From: Treponema sp.
GTDB lineage: Bacteria > Spirochaetota > Spirochaetia > Treponematales > Treponemataceae
NCBI GenBank assembly: GCA_012513125.1
Contig: JAAZCS010000356.1
Location: 1 to 20,341 of the forward strand
Direction: 5' to 3'
Length of the DNA stretch: 20,341 nucleotides
Below, piece by piece: positions 14,393-20,341 of the stretch (positions are counted from its first letter, which is position 1; each line of letters starts with the position of its first letter). The notes beneath the pieces are model-generated. The model was given only the letters and a program-made list of their open reading frames with translations, did not search any database and was not told where the DNA came from. A program made the position numbers and the translations under genes.

Positions 14393-15502
14393 ATGAAAGT
14401 CAAAATGAAAATAAAAAAATTAAAGATTAGTTTGCCAGTTAAGGTTGCATCATTCTTGGTGCTTATGTTTTCTATTTCTTGTATAAAACTTTGTGCAGAA
14501 ACGATGACAACAGCACAAGCTCAAGTGTACAGGGAAAAATTTGTTGACGAATCAAAAAAGTATGTTGGTAGTCCTTATGCATATGGCTCAATAGGTCCAG
14601 ATTCTTTTGACTGTTCAGGATTAATATATCACTGTGCAAGGGAATCTGTAAAAATCCAATTGCCAAGAACAGCAAAAGCAATTTATAGCTATGTTCGAAT
14701 TGTTCCCGAAAAAGACAGAGAAGTTGGTGATTTATTATTTTTTAAGACTAATTCAACTGCAAGTGTGACTCACGTTGGAATTTATATAGGAAATTCACAG
14801 TTTATTTCTGCAATTAGTGATGGTCCAAATACTGGAGTTATAGTTTCGTCCCTTAATCAAGATTATTGGAAAGGAAAATATGTGGCGACTGGTCAATTTA
14901 TTCCGTCTGGCAAGGCAAAAGGCGAACAGAAAGATGAAACTATTGTAAATGCTTCTACTGAAAAAGAAGTTGCCACCAGTGCTGATTCAAATGCAAAGTC
15001 TTCTTTTTTGGATGATGTCGTTTTAGATGTTACTTCGGTTTTTGGTTGGTCATTGTTTACACAGAATGGATTTATGTTTCAGGCAAAAGCGGCGGAAGTT
15101 CAGTCGAATGTGCGATACAAAAAATGGGTTCTTCAACCTGGAATTGGCTTCGCACTTAGATATAATTTTGTGCAGCGGATTTTCCAAATTCCACTTTATG
15201 TCAGTTTGACAATGAATGATTTTGTTAGATTTTATATTGGTCCAGTTTTTTCTTTTGGTGAAATTGCATTTTCTAACACTTTCAAAAAGATAATACCATC
15301 TGTTTTGCCAGGAATTATTGGAATTTCATTTTCAACACCAAATGTAACTTTTGGAAAATTCAAATTTCAACTAGTGCAAGATGTAAGTTATACAGTGTTT
15401 AATAATATGGATGGAGCAGCTCTTTCATTTAATGAATCTATTGCGTCTGGTCTTAATTTTTTTACAGGAATGAGAGTAACTTTTCCGCTTTCAGTTTTTT
15501 AA
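14393..15502 (+). CDS. NlpC/P60 peptidase-like protein with a C-terminal beta-barrel-like domain
   Basis: 369 residues from ATG 14393; GTG 14366 and ATG 14405 are alternative starts, and a TATAAT at 14389-14394 argues for the last. A signal peptide ends near residue 35 ('SISCIKLCA'). Residues 45-180 are an NlpC/P60 cysteine-peptidase domain: 'FDCSGLIYH' with Cys74, 'REVGDLLFF', and 'VTHVGIYIG' with His127. The third catalytic position, normally His/Asn/Gln in 'FIHA', reads Ser ('FISA', Ser139). After a Lys/Glu/Ala/Ser-rich linker (180-210), residues about 225-369 form alternating hydrophobic strands ('IPLYVSLTMNDFVRFYIGPV', 'GIIGISFST', final 'MRVTFPLSVF'), as in outer-membrane or beta-barrel proteins, ending in an aromatic. 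It probably works on peptidoglycan in the periplasm or outer membrane. The lipoprotein gene follows 6 nt later. Confidence 0.78.
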   Translation: MKVKMKIKKLKISLPVKVASFLVLMFSISCIKLCAETMTTAQAQVYREKFVDESKKYVGSPYAYGSIGPDSFDCSGLIYHCARESVKIQLPRTAKAIYSYVRIVPEKDREVGDLLFFKTNSTASVTHVGIYIGNSQFISAISDGPNTGVIVSSLNQDYWKGKYVATGQFIPSGKAKGEQKDETIVNASTEKEVATSADSNAKSSFLDDVVLDVTSVFGWSLFTQNGFMFQAKAAEVQSNVRYKKWVLQPGIGFALRYNFVQRIFQIPLYVSLTMNDFVRFYIGPVFSFGEIAFSNTFKKIIPSVLPGIIGISFSTPNVTFGKFKFQLVQDVSYTVFNNMDGAALSFNESIASGLNFFTGMRVTFPLSVF

Positions 15503-15508
15503 TCAAGT

Positions 15509-16132
15509 ATGAAAAGATTTTTTATTTTATTGTCAATTCTTAGTCTCTTTTTTATCAGTTGTGAATCGGAAAATGTTTTGGAGCAAAAAAAAGATGGTTC
15601 TGTAAAAGTTAGTTTTTCTGAAAATTCTTGCGATGCGATAATTGAATTGATTAAATATGCTACAGGTTCCGATGAGGGAAATATCGTTTTTGACGTAAAA
15701 GAAATCATTTCGAGCTTAGATAAGAATAAATTTTCTCAGACAAAAGCATATTCAAAATTTGGAACAGATTTATCTATAGAGACAAATATTGTTGATAAAG
15801 AGAATTTTCTTTTTTCAAGTGGAATCTTAAAATCAAACGGAGAGTTTTGTTCTGTATTTCTAACAGAAAAGAATTTAGTTCAATTTTATAAAGAATCAGA
15901 TGAACAAATTGTATCTTTTTTGGATTTGTTATTGGCACCAGTTTTTTGCGATGAAAAAATGACAGAAAATGAATATTTGGAAGTAATTTCATCGTTTTAT
16001 GGCAATGAGTTTGCAAAAGAACTAAAACAAAGCAATATTTTGTTCAAAAAAATCGATGTGAATGGAAATAAAAAAGAAATGAAACTGTCGCTTGTGGAGC
16101 TTCTTACTCTTAATAAAGATATATTATTTTGA
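15509..16132 (+). CDS. Predicted lipoprotein of unknown function
   Basis: 207 residues. A short signal peptide ends in a spirochaete-type lipobox 'SLFFISC' with the lipidated Cys at about residue 18. The mature part is Ser/Glu/Lys-rich, without repeats or a domain I recognise, and has a few further cysteines (about 41, 113 and 147). It starts 6 nt after the NlpC/P60 gene and has no SD, so it is translated in the same operon. It could be a membrane-bound partner of that protein, but this is only inferred from position. Confidence 0.72.
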   Translation: MKRFFILLSILSLFFISCESENVLEQKKDGSVKVSFSENSCDAIIELIKYATGSDEGNIVFDVKEIISSLDKNKFSQTKAYSKFGTDLSIETNIVDKENFLFSSGILKSNGEFCSVFLTEKNLVQFYKESDEQIVSFLDLLLAPVFCDEKMTENEYLEVISSFYGNEFAKELKQSNILFKKIDVNGNKKEMKLSLVELLTLNKDILF

Positions 16133-16184
16133 CTTTAATACATTTTTCATAGAGAATTGTTATATTATTATGCTTTTTCATATG

Positions 16185-16190
16185 TAAAAT
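16185..16190 (+). promoter_or_regulatory. -10 box, leaderless type, of the GH9 gene
   Basis: TAAAAT (16185-16190) preceded directly by TG, 7 nt before ATG 16198, without SD. No clear -35 is visible. Confidence 0.4.
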
Positions 16191-16197
16191 TAGAAAT

Positions 16198-17763
16198 ATG
16201 AAAAAAGAAAAACCAATTTTTGTTAATCAGATAGGCTTTAAACCTAAAGCACCCAAAAGTGCATTTATCTCGGAATCAATTGTAAAAGATGATTTAGTTT
16301 TTTATATTGTCAATTTTGATGATAAAGTTGTCTACAAAAATACTCTTCAAAAACCAAAAGAAGATAGACTTGTTGGTGAAAAAATATATGAGGCAAATTT
16401 CTCAGATTTTACAGAAGAAGGTGTATATCGCATTTTATGTAATAATGTAAAAAGCTATTCTTTTAAAATAAATTACAACTGTTATGATGATTTGTTGTTT
16501 TCAGTTTACAATTTTTTTAAGATTTCAAGATGTGGTGAAGAAATAAAAGAGGGTGATTTTGCACGCCCTGCCTGCCATACAGCAAGTGCTTTGATTTACG
16601 GAACAAATGAACATAAAGCTGTAAAAGGTGGTTGGCACGACGCTGGGGATTACGGAAGATATATTGTAAATGCAGCAAAAGCCGTAATGGACATGCTTCT
16701 TTCGTACAATGAATATAAAGCTAAATTTTCACAGTTTAATCTTTTGAAAGAAATTCAATTTGAATTGGAATGGATGCTGCAAATGCAACGTGAAGATGGC
16801 GCGGTTTACCATAAGATTTCTTGCTATCATTTTTGCGGTTTTATCAATCCTCAAGATGAAAAAGATGAAATTGTGATTTCTCCAATTTCTACTACAGCGA
16901 CAGCAGATTTTGCCGGCACTTTAGCATATGCTAGTTTGATTTTTAAGGAAAAAGATGAAAAGTTTGCTGAAAAGTTGCTTGAAGCAAGTGTAAAGGCACA
17001 AAATTATCTTGATAATCATGTTGATGAGTTGTATAAAAATCCACCAGCAATTACCACTGGTGAATATGGAGATGATAACGCAACTGATGAAAGATATTTT
17101 GCTTTATGTTCCCTTTTTGTGGCTACTGAAGAATCTGATTATTTATTGAAAGCAAAGGAATTAAAGAAAAGCGTAAAAGATTATATTGGCTGGGGAAATT
17201 TTGGTGGCTACGGAACTGAAATTTTGCTAAAAAATAAAGATTTAGTTGATGATAAAGATTTTATTTCTACGTTACAAACTGAAATTATATCTCTTGCCGA
17301 TGAAATTGTATCAGTTGCCGAAAATTCACCAGTTGCTTATTCTGAAAAAAGAGTTTATTGGGGATGTAACGGTGGCATTTGTGATAACTCTCACATTTTA
17401 TTTATTGCAAACTCTATTGAAAAAAAAGATATTTATCTTGAAATTGCTCAAAAACAATTGAGTTATTTGCTTGGTTGTAATCCTATTTCTATTTGCTATG
17501 TAACAGGAAATGGCGAATATTGTTCTGAACATACTCATCATAGACCATCTGTTGCAACAGGAAAGGAAATGAAAGGAATGTTGTCTGGTGGACCAACAGA
17601 ATTCTTAATTGATGATATTTTGAAGAAAACTTATAGCGAAAAAAATGTTCCGCCATTAAAGAGATTTCTTGATGATGAGAGAAGTTATAGTTCAAATGAA
17701 ATCGCAATCAATTGGAATTCTGGAATAGGTTATTTGATAACTGAAATAGCGTATTGGTGTTAA
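16198..17763 (+). CDS. Glycoside hydrolase family 9 protein, cytosolic
   Basis: 521 residues. An N-terminal Ig-like domain (CelD_N type, residues 6-92, 'FVNQIGFKPKAPKSAFIS') is followed by an (alpha/alpha)6 GH9 domain. 'KGGWHDAGDYGRYIVNAAKA' (143-162) holds the catalytic Asp148/Asp151, 'EHTHHRPS' (444-451) the substrate-binding His/Arg, and 'SYSSNEIAINWNS' the proton donor Glu501. GH9 enzymes invert the anomeric centre while cutting beta-1,4-glucans. There is no signal peptide or lipobox, unlike secreted cellulases. The enzyme should therefore stay in the cytosol and act on imported cello-oligosaccharides or similar short beta-glucosides (exo-glucosidase or glucosaminidase type). No dockerin or CBM is present. 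It converges on the Sir2 gene with 3 bp between the stops. Confidence 0.9.
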   Translation: MKKEKPIFVNQIGFKPKAPKSAFISESIVKDDLVFYIVNFDDKVVYKNTLQKPKEDRLVGEKIYEANFSDFTEEGVYRILCNNVKSYSFKINYNCYDDLLFSVYNFFKISRCGEEIKEGDFARPACHTASALIYGTNEHKAVKGGWHDAGDYGRYIVNAAKAVMDMLLSYNEYKAKFSQFNLLKEIQFELEWMLQMQREDGAVYHKISCYHFCGFINPQDEKDEIVISPISTTATADFAGTLAYASLIFKEKDEKFAEKLLEASVKAQNYLDNHVDELYKNPPAITTGEYGDDNATDERYFALCSLFVATEESDYLLKAKELKKSVKDYIGWGNFGGYGTEILLKNKDLVDDKDFISTLQTEIISLADEIVSVAENSPVAYSEKRVYWGCNGGICDNSHILFIANSIEKKDIYLEIAQKQLSYLLGCNPISICYVTGNGEYCSEHTHHRPSVATGKEMKGMLSGGPTEFLIDDILKKTYSEKNVPPLKRFLDDERSYSSNEIAINWNSGIGYLITEIAYWC

Positions 17764-17766
17764 GGG

Positions 17767-18498
17767 TTACAAAGAGGAAAAAACCTTACCGAGCGAATCA
17801 TTAATTACTAGATTTGCATAGTGATCTTGATTTGTAGGTGTTTTGTTTATCAGAATAAGGTTTTTTCCTTCAAAATAGTCGATTAACCCGGATGCTGGAT
17901 AAACAGAAAGCGATGTTCCACCAATAATAAGTGTGTCAGCATTTCTTATAGAATTGATTGCATTTGTCATGATTGATGAATCGAGAGGCTCTTCGTAAAG
18001 AACTACATCTGGTTTAATTAATCCACCGCATTTATCACAAAGTGGAATTCTTTCAGTTGTGTTTTTACTTTGTCTGATTTTTTCTTCTGAATAAAAAGAA
18101 TTGCATTTTGTACAATAATTTCTAAGTGTACTTCCATGAAGTTCATAAACTATTTTGCTACCAGCTTTTTGATGCAAGCCATCAATATTCTGTGTGATTA
18201 CCGCTTTTAGAATTCCTTTTTGTTCTAATTCTGCCAATTTAAAGTGTGTTATGTTTGGTTGAATATTTAATGGAAGAAGTTTTTCTATATAGAATTTGTA
18301 GAATTCCTTTGTTTTTGAATAAAAGAATGTATGACTAAGAATTTCTTCGGGTGGATAATTCCATTTTTGATAGTATAAACCATCTGCACTTCTAAAATCC
18401 GGAACCCCTGATTCTGTTGAAACTCCAGCTCCTCCAAAAAAAACTGCATTTTTGCTTTCGTTCATTATTGCTATAAATTCTTCAATCTTATTGTTCAT
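17767..18498 (-). CDS. Sir2 family NAD-dependent protein deacylase
   Basis: Removes acyl groups from lysines with NAD, releasing nicotinamide and O-acetyl-ADP-ribose. The 243 residues have 'FGGAGVSTESGVPDFRS' (21-37), 'ITQNIDGLHQKAGS' (101-114), the catalytic His121 in 'ELHGS', four zinc cysteines (129, 132, 154, 157) and 'GGTSLSVYPASGL' (193-205). The Tyr-x-x-Arg pair that marks desuccinylase/CobB class III enzymes is not visible after 'GLY', so an acetyl-lysine preference, as in Thermotoga Sir2, is more likely. The start at 18498 has GAGAAG 4-9 nt upstream. An extended -10 (TGA-TATAAT, 18550-18542) gives a short leader of about 36 nt. It could act on acyl-CoA synthetase or other metabolic enzymes, but that is speculation. 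Confidence 0.93.
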   Translation of the reverse strand: MNNKIEEFIAIMNESKNAVFFGGAGVSTESGVPDFRSADGLYYQKWNYPPEEILSHTFFYSKTKEFYKFYIEKLLPLNIQPNITHFKLAELEQKGILKAVITQNIDGLHQKAGSKIVYELHGSTLRNYCTKCNSFYSEEKIRQSKNTTERIPLCDKCGGLIKPDVVLYEEPLDSSIMTNAINSIRNADTLIIGGTSLSVYPASGLIDYFEGKNLILINKTPTNQDHYANLVINDSLGKVFSSL

Positions 18499-18523
18499 TT
18501 TCTTCTCTAATTTAAATATTTTT

Positions 18524-18573
18524 TTTCAATCCGTAATAACTATTATATCACTTTTATAAAGTATGGATTGAAA
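18524..18573. promoter_or_regulatory. Divergent promoter region with inverted repeat TTTCAATCC/GGATTGAAA
   Basis: Arms of 9 bp (18524-18532 and 18565-18573) are perfect inverted copies 32 nt apart. Between them lie the minus-strand extended -10 TGA-TATAAT for sir2 (18550-18542) and a plus-strand TATAAA (18555-18560). The arms could bind a regulator on both sides of the sir2 start. Confidence 0.4.
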
Positions 18574-18651
18574 TGAAATTAATGTATTTGCGATTTTGTG
18601 ACGAAAATAGAACTGAAGTTTTCTAATTTTTTTAAATGGAGATATTTTTGT

Positions 18652-20341
18652 ATGAAGAATAAAAAAAGTTTTTTATTTTTAATTTCTTTTATTTGTATTT
18701 TAAGCTCGGTTAGTGCTCATGGAAAAAAGGATATTGAAGATAAGCAAGTAGAAAATAAACACAGTTGGCAAGAATCATTTCCATTAGATAATAAAAAAGC
18801 TGGTAAATATAACATAATGATTACTGCCAAAGATAAGGGCGGAAATACATATGTTGAAGGACCGTATAATATTTACATAGATCCGCTGTCTGATTTGCCT
18901 GTTTGCGGAATTACAAACCCTAGTCAAAATATGAGAATTGTTGGTAATCTAAATATTGTTGGAACATGTGTAGATGATGATTCTGTTTCATACGTTGAAT
19001 TAGTTTTAGATGGCGACAAAGAAAATCCAATTAAGGCTTCTGGAAAAGAATTCTGGTCTTATTATTTAGATACAAATAAATTGGCAGAAGGAATTCATAC
19101 AATTCAAGTTACCGGATACGATATAAACGGACTTGCAAGCAAACCTACTGTAGTAAGTTGGCATTTGGACAGAAGTAAACCGCTGACACAAATAGTTGAT
19201 AAAGAAATGGGTGTTTTGGTTTCGGGAAATGCTGTTTTTCAAGGAACTGTTGAAGATGGAAATACAATTAAGGAGTTGTCTTATTCAATAGATAATGGGC
19301 AAGTCTTTAAGCAGATAAAAATACCAAAAAATAAACCGTTAGTAGATTTCAAAATTTCTGTCGATACAAAAAAGTTTCCTGATGGGCCGGCTGTAATTTG
19401 GTTTAAAGCTGTTGATAATTCCGGTTCTGAAGGCTTGTATGCGTTCTTGTATTTTATTGATAATACGCCTCCAGATGTGCAAATAATTTATCCGACTGAA
19501 AAAGATGTTATGGATGGAAAATTCTCTGTAGCAGGATTTGCAAAAGATACAATTGGAATAATCGACTTAACTTGGACGTTTGGAAATAAAACTGGTTCTA
19601 TTGATTTAATTCCAGGAAACCCTTATTGGAGTGTTAATCTTGATACTATTGGTCAGAATATAAAATCTGAAAAATTTACCATCAAGGCAACAGATAAAAC
19701 TCAGAACATTGTTGAGGTTTCAAAGACAATCACAATTAATCAAGAAAACGACAAGCCTATTGTTACAATTTCAGATCCTATTGTTGATAAGCAAGTTGGA
19801 AATGATGAGGAAATATTTGTTCGTGGAATTGCCGTTGATAATGATGGGGTGGCATCGGTAACAATTCAGCTTGATTCAAATGAACCAATTGTTCAAGAAA
19901 CAAAAGGCGTGTTCTATTATAAATTGTGCCGAAGTGATGATTTAAGTGCTGGAAATCACAAAATTACAGTTACTGCAACTGACAAATTTGGTGTTGTAGG
20001 CAATTCGTCTGTTGTGAATTTTACAACAAAAGGAAAGGCACCTGTTTTTGCAGAAGGAACTGTAAGTAATTCACGAGAAAAAATAGCATTTACAAATGGA
20101 ATGGAAATTCATCCTGAAAGCAATGCCACTATAAAATTTAATGTTTCTTCACAAGTCGGTTTAGTAAATGTTCAAAGTGAATTTAGCTCGGGTAAAGAAT
20201 CTGTGATAAAAAATGAAGTTGCGTTAAATAATTCATCTTCATATGAATTTTCATTTCCTATAAGTCCTGCATCTGGAAAAGGATATTCAACTATAAAATT
20301 GACTGCAACAGATAGCATTGGCAGAACTACAGAATATAAAA
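18652..20341 (+). CDS. Secreted protein of tandem Ig-like domains, 5' part
   Basis: The frame runs from ATG 18652 beyond the window end, with at least 563 codons. GGAGA lies 9 nt before the ATG. A signal peptide (about residues 1-22, 'FLFLISFICILSSVSA') precedes a mature 'HGKKDIEDK' start; no lipobox Cys is present. The rest is a chain of beta-sandwich repeats of about 90-100 residues, each with a 'T(A)xDxxG(N)' turn before the last strand. Examples are 'MITAKDKGGNTYVEGPYNI', 'VTGYDINGLASKP', 'FKAVDNSGSEGLY', 'KATDKTQNIVEV', 'VTATDKFGVVGNS', and 'LTATDSIGRTTEY'. This resembles bacterial Ig-like/Big-type modules of surface proteins. It probably is a periplasmic or surface scaffold or adhesin; the effector domain, if any, lies downstream of the window. 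Confidence 0.85.
   Translation, partial: MKNKKSFLFLISFICILSSVSAHGKKDIEDKQVENKHSWQESFPLDNKKAGKYNIMITAKDKGGNTYVEGPYNIYIDPLSDLPVCGITNPSQNMRIVGNLNIVGTCVDDDSVSYVELVLDGDKENPIKASGKEFWSYYLDTNKLAEGIHTIQVTGYDINGLASKPTVVSWHLDRSKPLTQIVDKEMGVLVSGNAVFQGTVEDGNTIKELSYSIDNGQVFKQIKIPKNKPLVDFKISVDTKKFPDGPAVIWFKAVDNSGSEGLYAFLYFIDNTPPDVQIIYPTEKDVMDGKFSVAGFAKDTIGIIDLTWTFGNKTGSIDLIPGNPYWSVNLDTIGQNIKSEKFTIKATDKTQNIVEVSKTITINQENDKPIVTISDPIVDKQVGNDEEIFVRGIAVDNDGVASVTIQLDSNEPIVQETKGVFYYKLCRSDDLSAGNHKITVTATDKFGVVGNSSVVNFTTKGKAPVFAEGTVSNSREKIAFTNGMEIHPESNATIKFNVSSQVGLVNVQSEFSSGKESVIKNEVALNNSSSYEFSFPISPASGKGYSTIKLTATDSIGRTTEYK

Noticed and set aside
17755..17805. Terminator between the converging GH9 and sir2 genes
   Set aside because: Only an imperfect GGGTT/AACCT pairing inside coding sequence is seen, without a T-tract in the right place.

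Overview
The window looks like part of an AT-rich chromosome of a host-associated spirochaete, most likely a Treponema relative. This is an inference from protein character: diderm cell envelope (NlpC/P60 protein with a barrel-like tail, lipobox protein), an intracellular GH9 glycosidase, a stand-alone CBM48 protein, a secreted Ig-repeat protein, and strongly A/T-biased codons. No rRNA, tRNA or CRISPR array was seen.

Region 1 (1-5213) is an iron-siderophore/cobalamin-type ABC transporter operon: the end of a substrate-binding protein, a frameshifted FecCD permease and a FecE-type ATPase. It is split by a 2.1-kb inserted restriction-modification unit. The methyltransferase is an unmistakable relative of M.HhaI (predicted target GCGC) and the endonuclease relic resembles R.HhaI. 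A small unrecognised 94-aa gene is coupled behind the methyltransferase. Both R and M are damaged. The permease has a net -1 frameshift, and the membrane protein after the ATPase is cut by an in-frame stop, so lesions are concentrated in the first 5 kb. Real decay and local sequencing error both remain possible.

Region 2 (5214-10700) holds a phosphomannomutase/phosphoglucomutase (-), a membrane-anchored protein resembling solute-binding proteins (+), and a minus-strand run nth - MscS channel - HD phosphohydrolase. nth lies just behind the metK terminator.

Region 3 (10717-12558) is metK (-) and a divergent CBM48 glycogen-binding-domain gene (+). Their promoters appear to overlap at the -35 elements, and metK has a structured leader of about 100 nt. 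A strong bidirectional terminator follows the CBM48 gene.

Region 4 (12561-20341) holds a long-chain acyl-CoA synthetase (-), an NlpC/P60 protein with a barrel-like tail plus a lipoprotein (+), a GH9 family glycosidase without signal peptide (+), a Sir2 deacylase (-), and the first 563 codons of a secreted protein of Ig-like repeats (+) that runs off the window.

A recurring signal is a -10 hexamer exactly 6 (three genes) or 7-8 nt (three genes) before the ATG with no Shine-Dalgarno sequence. This suggests leaderless mRNAs alongside ordinary SD-led genes (metK, CBM48, mscS, sir2, the Ig-repeat gene).
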